Part shown: positions 1 to 6,339 of the stretch, one piece after another
Layout: each line of letters starts with the position of its first letter
How positions within the stretch are numbered: position 1 is the stretch's first letter
Assembly (NCBI GenBank): GCA_021839785.1
Contig: JAKCAB010000859.1
Span: forward strand, 1-7,346
Reading direction: 5' to 3'
Length of the DNA: 7,346 bases
DNA from: a bacterium
GTDB lineage: Bacteria > Verrucomicrobiota > Verrucomicrobiae > Limisphaerales > J093
Position numbers and translations under genes: made by a program
The notes under the pieces: generated by a model
Databases searched by the model: none
The model's input: only the letters and a program-made list of their open reading frames with translations
What the model was told of the DNA's origin: nothing

Positions 1-1
1 T

Positions 2-667
2 TCCGATCTCGGGCACGAGCTCAACAACTCGCTCGCGCCGGTGAAATCCATCGCGGGCAGCCTCGAAAGCCTGCTGCAACGCGACCCGCTGCCGTCGGAC
101 TGGCGCGAGGATATGCGCGACGGCCTCGGTGTGATCGCCAGCCGGGCCGAGTCGCTGAACCGCTTCGTCGGCGCTTACGCCCAGCTTGCCCGCCTGCCCA
201 GGCCCAGACCCCAGGCCGTCGTGCTCGCCCCCATCGTTAGCCGTGCCGCGACGCTCGAAACGCGCGTGCCGGTCACGGTGCTTCACGGACCCGATTGCAC
301 CCTCGCCGCGGACCCGGACCAGTTGGAGCAGGCGTTGATCAATTTGGTTCGCAACGGCGCCGATGCGGTGCTGGAAACGAATCCGGCCCAGGCCGGCGAA
401 CCGCGCGGCGTGCGCGTAAGCTGGGGCCGCGTCGGCGCCAGCGTGGAAGTCGCGATCGAGGACGACGGCCCCGGCCTGGCCAGCACGGCAAACCTGTTCG
501 TGCCGTTTTTTACCACGAAACAAAAAGGCTCCGGCATCGGCCTGGTGCTGTGCCGGCAGATCGCCGAGGGTCACGGCGGCAGTCTCACGCTCGAGAATCG
601 CGTCGGCACGCGCGGTTGCGTGGCGCGGTTCCGCCTGCCTTGCCCGGCGACGGTGTCCCGCGCGTAG
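2..667 (+). CDS. NtrY-like sensor histidine kinase, C-terminal catalytic part (5' end outside window)
   Basis: This is the transmitter part of a two-component sensor kinase. It autophosphorylates a histidine from ATP and passes the phosphate to a response regulator. The frame is open from base 2, so the sensor and membrane part lies outside the window. The H-box reads GHELNNSLAP, with the acceptor His at codon 14-16, followed by a DHp helix pair. The HATPase domain is complete. Numbering from the GTG at 41, the N-box is NLVRNGADA (Asn about 101 and 105), the G1 box is DDGPGL (about 141-146), the F-box is FVPFFTTK and the G2 box is GSGIGL (about 163-168). The HELNNSLAP style resembles NtrY/COG5000 kinases, which often partner sigma-54 activators. 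No response regulator is visible, and it may lie upstream. The gene ends in TAG, 134 nt before the next gene. The family call is firm; the ligand and partner are unknown. Confidence 0.93.
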   Translation, partial: SDLGHELNNSLAPVKSIAGSLESLLQRDPLPSDWREDMRDGLGVIASRAESLNRFVGAYAQLARLPRPRPQAVVLAPIVSRAATLETRVPVTVLHGPDCTLAADPDQLEQALINLVRNGADAVLETNPAQAGEPRGVRVSWGRVGASVEVAIEDDGPGLASTANLFVPFFTTKQKGSGIGLVLCRQIAEGHGGSLTLENRVGTRGCVARFRLPCPATVSRA

Positions 668-801
668 CAGCCCGTTCAAGAAGTTGCCCGGCGGGGGTGC
701 GTGACGATTCGGGCACGAGCCGGTCCAATTCGGCACCGGGCGCGGCGGCTCTTGAGTTCAATCCGGCGGCGGCACATGCTGCGGGCCAGCGAAACCAGCC
801 C

Positions 802-1827
802 ATGTCCTTGATCGTCACACCGCGGCGACTCGACCAGTTCGGCGAGCTGTACCACCAGCTTGGCGGGATGTTGTCGTCCGGCATCAACCTCATCCAAGGA
901 GTGGAGATGATTCGCGACGCGCCGCCCAGCGGCTCGTTCCGCCAGCACCTCCACCACATCCTCAACGAACTCAAGGGCGGCCTCACGCTCTCGGAAGCGC
1001 TAGCCCATCGCGGCCGCTGGCTGCCCGATTTCGACATCGCCCTGATCGCCGCCGGCGAGAAGAGCGGCCGGCTCGACGCCTGTTTTCACCGCCTCGCGGA
1101 GTATTACCAGGAGCGCGCCAAGCTGCTCCGCTCGGTGCTGGCCGAATTGGGCTACCCCGCTTTTCTGGGCTTGCTGGTGCTGCTGGTGTTTCCGCCGGGG
1201 ATGCTGACCCAAATGGTGTTGACCGGCGACCTGGCGGGATTCGTCTTCGGAAAACTCAAGGCGCTGCTGCTCGTGGCCGGCGTGATTTTGGGCTTGGTGG
1301 CGCTCAATCAGGGTTCTCGCTTCCCTGGTTGGCGAAGCTTCTGGGAGGTCGTCCTGCACCGTGTCCCCAGGCTCGGCAAGGCCCGCCAATCGCTGGCGCT
1401 GGGCCGATTTTGCATGGCGCTCGAAGCGCTTTTGAATGCCGGCGTGGACGTGCTCAAGGCGTGGGATTTATCCGCCGCCGCCAGTGGCTCGCCGGCGGTG
1501 CGGCGCGCCGTCGCCAAGGCGCTGCCCCGCATGGCTGGCGGCGAGACACCGGGCGAAGCCATTGCTCAAAGCAGTGTCTTCCCCAGCCGATTTCGGAGCG
1601 TCTATCGCAGCGGCGAGGTGAGCGGGCGGATCGACCAATCGCTGGGCTACTTGCGGCAGGAATACACCGAGCAGGCGACCCGGCTTTACAAATCTTTTGC
1701 CCAATGGGCGATACGCCTGGTGTTCCTCGTCGTTTTCGCCGTGATCGGCTACTTCGTCATCGGCTTTTGGGTCGGTTACTTTAACGGGATGCTGGACATG
1801 CTGGACAAGGCAACGCAGAGCCAATGA
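802..1827 (+). CDS. GspF/PilC-type (T2SSF) inner-membrane platform protein, stand-alone
   Basis: This 341-residue polytopic membrane protein belongs to the type II secretion/type IV pilus F family, whose members form the inner-membrane platform that couples the assembly ATPase to pseudopilus growth. It has two T2SSF repeats, about residues 12-135 and 195-325. Each carries the family signature: GEKSGRLD at 85-92 and GEVSGRID at 271-278. Hydrophobic segments lie at about 112-136, 152-170 and 302-328. The ATG at 802 is chosen because homology begins just after it (RRLDQFGELYHQL). The frame stays open to 295, but that part only shadows the kinase gene. No Shine-Dalgarno is visible. Typical GspF proteins have about 400 residues, so this one lacks the usual N-terminal extension of about 60. 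No secretion ATPase, pilin or secretin gene is present, so its partner machine is elsewhere or unknown. Confidence 0.88.
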   Translation: MSLIVTPRRLDQFGELYHQLGGMLSSGINLIQGVEMIRDAPPSGSFRQHLHHILNELKGGLTLSEALAHRGRWLPDFDIALIAAGEKSGRLDACFHRLAEYYQERAKLLRSVLAELGYPAFLGLLVLLVFPPGMLTQMVLTGDLAGFVFGKLKALLLVAGVILGLVALNQGSRFPGWRSFWEVVLHRVPRLGKARQSLALGRFCMALEALLNAGVDVLKAWDLSAAASGSPAVRRAVAKALPRMAGGETPGEAIAQSSVFPSRFRSVYRSGEVSGRIDQSLGYLRQEYTEQATRLYKSFAQWAIRLVFLVVFAVIGYFVIGFWVGYFNGMLDMLDKATQSQ

Positions 1828-1935
1828 GGCCGGGCCAGTGCGTGCCCGAAACTTGCCTTCGCGGAGCCACCCGGCTAGAAGCGACGGCGAAAACTGTAAT
1901 TCCTGGCCGGTGCGGATCATCCCAGAGTCAAGCCT

Positions 1936-2610
1936 ATGCCTGAAAACATCAAACTGGAGGACGCGATCGAGTTCGCGGAGAACCCCGAGCCGCGCTGCCC
2001 GTGCGTGCTGTTGCTCGATACTTCGGGGTCGATGAGCGGCGAGGCGATCGAAGCGCTCAATCAAGGTCTGACCGCCTTCAAGAACAAGCTCGTCAAGGAC
2101 CCGATGGCCTGCCGGCGCGTGGAGGTGGCCGTGGTCACCTTCGACAACGAGGTCAAACTCGCCCACGACTTCACCACCGCCGAGCGCTTCGAGCCGCCGC
2201 GGCTCACCGCGCAGGGCCAGACTTTCATGGGCGGCGCCATCCACAAGGCGCTCGACATGATCCAGGCGCGCAAGCAGCAGTACCGCACCAATGGCGTCGC
2301 CTACTACCGCCCGTGGGTATTCATGATCACCGACGGTGAACCGCAGGGCGAACCGGACAACATCGTGGACGCCGCCACGCAGCGGTTGAAAAACGACGAG
2401 GCCGCCAAGCGTGTCGCTTTCTTCGCGGTGGGCGTCGAAGGCGCGAACATGCAGCGGCTGGCGCAGATCGTGGTGCGCACGCCGGTGAAGCTCCAAGGCC
2501 TGAACTTCACGGAAATGTTCGTCTGGCTCTCGCGCAGCATGGAAGCCGTGGCGCAGTCGCGCACAGACGAACAGGTCGCTTTGCCGTCGCCGGGGTGGGG
2601 GACCGTGTAG
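1936..2610 (+). CDS. terY: TerY-like von Willebrand factor A domain protein
   Basis: This 224-residue protein is essentially one VWA domain and has no signal peptide, so it is probably cytoplasmic. The metal-ion-dependent adhesion site is intact: D28-x-S30-x-S32 in the DTSGSMSG motif, T96 in QGQTFMGG, and D133 in ITDGEP. The Rossmann-like strands (CVLLLD, VEVAVVTF, WVFMITDG, VAFFAVGV) are in the right order. Length and motifs fit the TerY family (COG4245), known from tellurite-resistance/Ter stress loci. The two next genes are a PP2C phosphatase and a Ser/Thr kinase, the standard partners of TerY in the TerY-P triad, which strengthens the call. By family knowledge it should bind a divalent metal and a phosphorylated or protein partner; the ligand is unknown. 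The ATG at 1936 sits just before the first strand and has no clear ribosome binding site. No terA-terF gene is in view. Confidence 0.9.
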   Translation: MPENIKLEDAIEFAENPEPRCPCVLLLDTSGSMSGEAIEALNQGLTAFKNKLVKDPMACRRVEVAVVTFDNEVKLAHDFTTAERFEPPRLTAQGQTFMGGAIHKALDMIQARKQQYRTNGVAYYRPWVFMITDGEPQGEPDNIVDAATQRLKNDEAAKRVAFFAVGVEGANMQRLAQIVVRTPVKLQGLNFTEMFVWLSRSMEAVAQSRTDEQVALPSPGWGTV

Positions 2611-2695
2611 GCCACCCGCCTCGCCGTGCGCCGGACCGCTTGCGGCGCGGGCCAGCGCGAGCCTGCGTGCGCGTGGGGGTGCGGGCGATCTTGCC

Positions 2696-3481
2696 ATGAA
2701 TAATCCATTCGCCGAACTCCGGAGCTCCTGGCGCGTCGTGGCGGCCGCCGTAAAGGGTAAAGGCCACGAAAAGACCGGCCAGCCCTGTCAGGACTCCGTG
2801 CACTGGCAGGCCGGCGGCGAAGGTCTGCTGTTCGCGGCGCTGGCGGACGGCGCGGGTTCGGCCAAGCTCAGCGAAATCGGCTCGAACCTCGCCGCCCAGA
2901 CCGCGCTGCGCGCTTTGGCTGAATCCTTCAAAACCCCGGCCGCGTTGCGCGACGACGCGAGCGCCAAGGCCGCCCTGAAGGCCGCGCTTGAGACCGCGTT
3001 GAAGGCGCTCACCGAGGAAGCCAGAACCCGGCAGGCCAAACCCGGCGATCTGGCCACCACGCTGTTGATCTGCGCGGCCGGACCGGACCGATTGGCCGCG
3101 GCGCAGGTCGGCGACGGCGCGGTGGTTTATGCCGCTGGCGGCGGCAGCCTGCACGCGCTGACCCGACCCGCCGCGGGCGAGTATTTGAACGAAACGGTCT
3201 TCCTCACCTCGGAAGGCGCGCTCGGCCGGGCCCAGATCGAAACCTGGTCGGGGCGGGCGGAGCAGGTCGCCCTGTTCTCGGACGGCCTCCAGATGCTCGC
3301 GCTGAAAATGCCGGAAGCGGCGCCGCACACGCCGTTTTTCCAGCCGCTCTTCGGCTGGCTGGAGCGGGCTTCTGACTTGTCCGCCGCGCGCGCCGACTTG
3401 GAAAAGCTCCTGCGCTCGCCGCGCGTTTCGGAGCGGACCGATGACGATCTGACCCTGCTGCTCGCCCGGCGGATGCAGTAA
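2696..3481 (+). CDS. PP2C-type protein Ser/Thr phosphatase (TerY-P triad member)
   Basis: This 261-residue PPM/PP2C-like phosphatase is predicted to remove phosphates from Ser/Thr in a metal-dependent reaction, most likely on the products of the adjacent kinase. The visible motifs follow family order: GKGHEKTGQPCQD with D33, the metal-binding DG at D51-G52 (ALADGAGSA), TT at 121-122, VGDGAVV at 138-144, FSDGL with D196, and a C-terminal DDDLTLLL with D249-D251. An alanine- and lysine-rich helical stretch at about 82-115 lies between the DG and TT motifs. There is no signal peptide and no membrane segment. The gene starts 85 nt after terY and stops 9 nt before the kinase gene, in the kinase's own reading frame. 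The ATG at 2696 lacks a Shine-Dalgarno. The phosphatase call is firm; the substrate is inferred from context. Confidence 0.88.
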   Translation: MNNPFAELRSSWRVVAAAVKGKGHEKTGQPCQDSVHWQAGGEGLLFAALADGAGSAKLSEIGSNLAAQTALRALAESFKTPAALRDDASAKAALKAALETALKALTEEARTRQAKPGDLATTLLICAAGPDRLAAAQVGDGAVVYAAGGGSLHALTRPAAGEYLNETVFLTSEGALGRAQIETWSGRAEQVALFSDGLQMLALKMPEAAPHTPFFQPLFGWLERASDLSAARADLEKLLRSPRVSERTDDDLTLLLARRMQ

Positions 3482-3490
3482 CTTGCGACT

Positions 3491-4984
3491 GTGCGTTTCC
3501 AACGCCAATCCAGCAGCGAAACGATCGAGCTGGGCGACCACTGCCAGCTTGCCGCCGGCGGCGAGGCGCGCATCTTCGTGCTGCCCGGCGACGACTCCCA
3601 GGTCGTCAAAATCTGGCACAAACCCACGCCCGAGCGCGCGAACAAGGTGATCGCCATGCTGGCGAACCCGCCGGCGGACCCGATGGCAGGGCAGGGCCAT
3701 GTGGCGATCGCCTGGCCGACCGAGCTGGTGCTCGGGGGACGGCCGCAAGTGGCGGGCTTCATCATGCCGCGCGTGCAGGGTGTGCATCCGGTCATCGATT
3801 ACTTCAACCCGAAGACCCGCCTCCAGCGATCGCCGCTGTTCAACTGGTTTTACCTGCACCGCACCGCCCGCAACCTCGCCACCGCCATGCGGGCCTTGCA
3901 CGAACGCGGCTACGTGATCGGCGACCTTAACGAGTGCAACATCCTCGCGTCCGAAACCGCGCTGGTGACGATGGTGGACACCGATTCGTTCCAGGTCTGG
4001 GACGCCGCGCACGGCACGCTGTTCCGGTGCCGCGTCGGCCGGCCGGAGTTCACGCCGCCGGAGTTGCAGGGCAAATCGTTCGCCCAGATCAACCGCGAGC
4101 CGGTGCATGACCAGTTCGGTTTGGGCATCCTGATCTTTCAGCTCTTGATGGAAGGCTCGCACCCGTTTGCCGGCGTCTATCACGGGTGCGGGGAACCGCC
4201 GCCCATTCCCGACCGGATCGGTGCCGGCCACTTCCCCCACGCCGGCGATCCGCGCGTGCCGTACGCGGCCATGCCGATCGCGCCGCGGTTCGACTGGCTC
4301 CACCCGGTGTTGCAGGACCTGTTCGTGCGGTGTTTCCGCGACGGCCACACCACCCACTCGCTGCGGCCCGATCCGCTGAGCTGGCAGTACGGACTCGAGG
4401 AAGCGGAGTTGAACCTCGTGTCCTGCCACGACAACCAGCAGCACATCTTCAGCAATCACCTGCAAGGCTGCCCGTGGTGCGCGCGCACGGCCATGCTGGG
4501 CGGGCGCGATCCGTTTCCGAGCGTGACGGCGGTGCAAGCCGGCGAGCACTTGCGGCCCGCGCCGGTTCCGCGGACCACGCTCAAGCAAACCTCCGGCTGG
4601 AGCCTGCCGTATCCGGGCCGGCCGGCGTGCGGCGCCAATCCACCGGTGCCGCGTCCCATCCCGCCATCCTCCGGCGGTGGCGCCAGGTCAACCCGGCCCG
4701 CCCGCACCGTGGACGCGCTCCGCAACGCGTTCGGCGCCGCGAACCGCAACGACTGGGCGTGGATCGGGTTGGGGTTGTCAGGGCTCGCGTTGCTTACACA
4801 GTTCGCCATCTGGCTGTCCTGGCTGCCGGCGGAGCTTCGAGGGCTGGCCAAGATACCCGCGATTATCGGCGTGCTGAGTGGCTTGGGCGGACTGTACGCC
4901 GCGGGTGATTGGAAGCTTGGCGGGGCGGGCCGCCGGCCGGCCATCGCCGGCATTGCCTTGGGAATCCTCGCGTTCATGATTTGA
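3491..4984 (+). CDS. Membrane-anchored Ser/Thr protein kinase with Zn-knuckle-like segment (TerY-P triad)
   Basis: This 497-residue protein has an eukaryotic-like kinase domain at about 1-300 and a distinctive tail. Visible kinase elements are a glycine-rich AAGGEARIF loop (21-29), the ATP-binding lysine K40 in VVKIW, a catalytic-loop GDLNECN (D145, N150), a DTDSF in place of DFG (D163/D165), a PEFTPPEL activation-segment end (185-192) and the F-helix aspartate D207. HGDLN- and DxDSF-type loops are usual in TerY-linked kinases. At 312-330 the spacing C-x5-H-x4-H-x3-C-x2-C (CPWC) looks like a zinc-binding knuckle. A Pro/Gly/Arg-rich linker (about 355-405) leads to three hydrophobic segments (about 423-443, 454-471, 483-497), so the kinase is likely tethered to the cytoplasmic membrane. 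The GTG start lies 9 nt after the phosphatase stop; no ATG fits before the glycine loop. The stop is TGA. Confidence 0.88.
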   Translation: MRFQRQSSSETIELGDHCQLAAGGEARIFVLPGDDSQVVKIWHKPTPERANKVIAMLANPPADPMAGQGHVAIAWPTELVLGGRPQVAGFIMPRVQGVHPVIDYFNPKTRLQRSPLFNWFYLHRTARNLATAMRALHERGYVIGDLNECNILASETALVTMVDTDSFQVWDAAHGTLFRCRVGRPEFTPPELQGKSFAQINREPVHDQFGLGILIFQLLMEGSHPFAGVYHGCGEPPPIPDRIGAGHFPHAGDPRVPYAAMPIAPRFDWLHPVLQDLFVRCFRDGHTTHSLRPDPLSWQYGLEEAELNLVSCHDNQQHIFSNHLQGCPWCARTAMLGGRDPFPSVTAVQAGEHLRPAPVPRTTLKQTSGWSLPYPGRPACGANPPVPRPIPPSSGGGARSTRPARTVDALRNAFGAANRNDWAWIGLGLSGLALLTQFAIWLSWLPAELRGLAKIPAIIGVLSGLGGLYAAGDWKLGGAGRRPAIAGIALGILAFMI

Positions 4985-5009
4985 AGGTTCTCTGGGAGCC
5001 GGAGGATTT

Positions 5010-5026
5010 GTTCGCCGCGAGCGAAC
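5010..5026 (+). other. Short perfect hairpin just after the kinase gene
   Basis: GTTCGC at 5010-5015 pairs perfectly with GCGAAC at 5021-5026 around a five-base loop. It lies 26 nt after the kinase stop codon, which suits an operon-end structure. No T-run follows, so it is not a textbook intrinsic terminator. It may be a weak or factor-assisted end, an RNA-stability element, or chance in GC-rich DNA. Confidence 0.3.
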
Positions 5027-5034
5027 GTGCTTAA

Positions 5035-5244
5035 CTGAGCAGCAAACACCGGCCAATCGCCGCGTCAACCAACGCCAAAGATGCACACGCCAACCTCGCC
5101 CGCCGCGATCCCGCCGCCGAAGCCGCGCGGTTCGGCATCGACCTGAACGAGAATCTCGCCCCCGGCACGATCACGCCCGATCCCAAACCGCCGCTTGCCT
5201 TCAATCACTTCCTCTTCGCCTCCGCGCGGGCCCACAGCGATTGG
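5035..5244 (+). pseudogene. In-frame N-terminal remnant of the CAP-domain gene, without a start codon
   Basis: This stretch is in the same frame as the CAP protein that follows and is open from the TAA at 5032-5034. It contains no ATG, GTG or TTG. From about 5092 its translation reads NLARRDPAAEAARFGIDLNE, then LAFNHFLFASARAHSDW. This is the usual first part of the CAP domain in this protein type, including the first conserved His (codon 5233-5235). The expected preceding helix and a signal peptide are absent in all three forward frames back to the kinase stop. I read it as the surviving 5' part of a truncated gene. Initiation at a rare codon (CTG 5035 or ATC 5056) is a less likely alternative. 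Confidence 0.6.
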
Positions 5245-6066
5245 ATGCTGGCGAATGACATCTTCAGCCACACCGGCGTGACCAATTCCACGCCCGGTGA
5301 TCGCATGGCCAACGCAGGTTATCCGTTCACCGGCAGTTGGTCCTGGGGCGAGAACATCGCCTGGAAAGGCACGACCGGGGCCGCCGACCTCACCCAGTTC
5401 ACCGTGGACGAACACGAGGGCCTGATCCGCAGCGCCGGCCATCGCGAGAACATCATGGAGCCCGGCTTCGACGAAATCGGCATCGGCGTCCGGACCGGCC
5501 AGTTCACCCAGCAGGGGGTCGCTTACAACTCAGTGATGACGACGCAGAACTTCGCGAGCAGCGACGGCACCCCCGGCCCGCTCGCGCTGGGCGTGGTTTA
5601 TCGCGACACCGACGGCGACCAGTTTTACTCGGTGGGTGAAGGCCTGGCGGGCGTTACGGTGACTCCTTCCAGCGGCACGTATTACGCGGTGACCTCGGCC
5701 TCCGGCGGGTTCGCGTTCCCGGTGAGCAAAAACGCCGGTGCCATCACGGTGACCATCGCCGGCCCAGGCTTGGCGGCGCCGTTGACAAAAACGGTAACCG
5801 TTGGCGCCACGAACGTGAAGGTGGACTTCGATGTCGTCCACGATGTGCCGTTGAGGTTTGCGGCGGGTGCCGGCTTCGACGCGCAAAAGCACTTTCGGTT
5901 CAGCCTGACCGGTCCGACGGGCGTCAAGGCGCTGGTCGAGTTCAGCCTCGATTTTCAAAGTTGGCAGACGCTCAGCACTTACCCGCTGACGGGCGGCCAG
6001 GCGGCCGTGGTGGACGCCTCGCAGAGCGCCGCTCGGCGATACTATCGCGCCTCCATCGTGCCTTGA
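5245..6066 (+). CDS. CAP/SCP-domain protein with SdrD-B-like and C-terminal beta modules, 5'-truncated
   Basis: From the first ATG this frame gives 273 residues, but homology begins upstream, so the true or ancestral protein was longer. The CAP (SCP/PR-1) core shows FSHTG with H9, GENIAWKG with E36, HEGLIRSAGHRENIM with H67, then FDEIGIGVRTG. With the upstream AHSDW histidine, the usual HEEH-type cavity residues are largely recognisable. Residues about 108-198 form a B-type repeat (VVYRDTDGDQFYSVGEGLAGVTV) with a calcium-loop-like DTDGD. Residues about 200-273 form a beta-rich module ending in RRYYRASIVP, a style I associate with exported verrucomicrobial proteins. Such proteins are normally secreted, yet no signal peptide can be found here. 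The gene follows the kinase but seems unrelated in function. It is either a decaying remnant or a gene with a non-standard start. Confidence 0.75.
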   Translation: MLANDIFSHTGVTNSTPGDRMANAGYPFTGSWSWGENIAWKGTTGAADLTQFTVDEHEGLIRSAGHRENIMEPGFDEIGIGVRTGQFTQQGVAYNSVMTTQNFASSDGTPGPLALGVVYRDTDGDQFYSVGEGLAGVTVTPSSGTYYAVTSASGGFAFPVSKNAGAITVTIAGPGLAAPLTKTVTVGATNVKVDFDVVHDVPLRFAAGAGFDAQKHFRFSLTGPTGVKALVEFSLDFQSWQTLSTYPLTGGQAAVVDASQSAARRYYRASIVP

Positions 6067-6256
6067 ACACGGACAAGGCCCGCAACCGCACGACCGGCGT
6101 TCCTTGAAACCCGCGGCCTTAACAGCCCCGCCGGGTTCCGGTGCGCACTGCTCTGGTCGCCTCTCAGTTTCTGGCTGAGGCTCACGGACCTGACTGCATT
6201 CCAACGGCCGGCTCTGCCAGGGCTCCTTGTCCTGCAGTGGGAAACCGGAAGCGTCG

Positions 6257-6270
6257 GTGCCGCCTGGCAC
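6257..6270 (+). other. Small hairpin next to an A-run
   Basis: GTGCC at 6257-6261 and GGCAC at 6266-6270 form a 5-bp stem with a four-base loop. Six A residues follow on the + strand, so it is not a + strand terminator. It overlaps the possible -24 box of the promoter candidate, so the pairing may be incidental. Confidence 0.2.
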
Positions 6271-6280
6271 AAAAAATGTC
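6265..6280 (+). promoter_or_regulatory. Possible sigma-54-like promoter element before selA
   Basis: TGGCAC at 6265-6270 matches the consensus -24 box of sigma-54 promoters exactly. Ten bases after its GG is GT (6278-6279), where the consensus has GC. The spacing is right but the -12 box is imperfect. If real, transcription would start near 6290, leaving a leader of about 135 nt before selA. The NtrY-like kinase at the other end of the window belongs to a family that often works with sigma-54 activators, but no link is shown. Low confidence. Confidence 0.22.
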
Positions 6281-6292
6281 GCAATTGCGACA
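6277..6292. promoter_or_regulatory. Perfect 16-bp palindrome, candidate operator
   Basis: TGTCGCAATTGCGACA is its own reverse complement over all 16 bases, and is flanked by AAAAAA on the left and AAAA on the right. The TGT-N10-ACA geometry suits a dimeric helix-turn-helix regulator and is shared with NifA-type activator sites. It lies 134 nt before selA, overlapping the possible -12 region. Read on the minus strand, GTCGC-AATT-GCGAC followed by a T-run also looks like an intrinsic terminator, but no minus-strand gene is visible for it to end. The symmetry is seen directly; the operator role is inferred. Confidence 0.5.
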
Positions 6293-6321
6293 AAAATTGC
6301 CCCACCGGGGAAACGGGTGGC

Positions 6322-6339
6322 GCGGGCACCTCCGCCCGC
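6322..6339. repeat. GC-rich inverted repeat (6-bp stem)
   Basis: GCGGGC at 6322-6327 and GCCCGC at 6334-6339 pair perfectly around ACCTCC. Similar short GC hairpins are common between genes in high-GC genomes and may be copies of a dispersed intergenic repeat. Only one copy is visible here, so this remains a guess. Confidence 0.3.

Noticed and set aside
703..720. GATTCGGGCACGAG-like sequence resembling an old cDNA-library linker, with a 12-base match (TCGGGCACGAGC) to positions 9-20
   Set aside because: It has an extra G relative to the linker, and the other copy is the coding H-box of the kinase. It is best explained as chance in GC-rich DNA.
295..801. Upstream extension of the GspF frame, which would give a 510-residue protein
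   Set aside because: The extra part overlaps the histidine kinase HATPase domain out of frame and has no membrane or GspF N-domain character. Homology starts right after the ATG at 802.
1853..1881. Possible -35/-10 pair (TTGCCT, 17 nt, TAGAAG) before terY
   Set aside because: Each box matches only four of six consensus bases and promoter rules in this phylum are uncertain, so it is too weak to annotate.
2628..2648. 6-bp GC stem (GCGCCG/CGGCGC) between terY and the phosphatase gene
   Set aside because: It has no T-run and a nine-base loop, and such stems are frequent at this GC content. The two genes are probably co-transcribed.
1468..2697. A 409-codon open frame on the minus strand opposite gspF and terY
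   Set aside because: It lies wholly antisense to genes with clear motifs and shows the same low-complexity shadow composition.
2507..4588. A 693-codon open frame on the minus strand opposite the phosphatase and kinase genes
   Set aside because: It is an antisense shadow of two well-supported genes in high-GC DNA. Its translation is Arg/Gly/His-rich with no recognisable domain.
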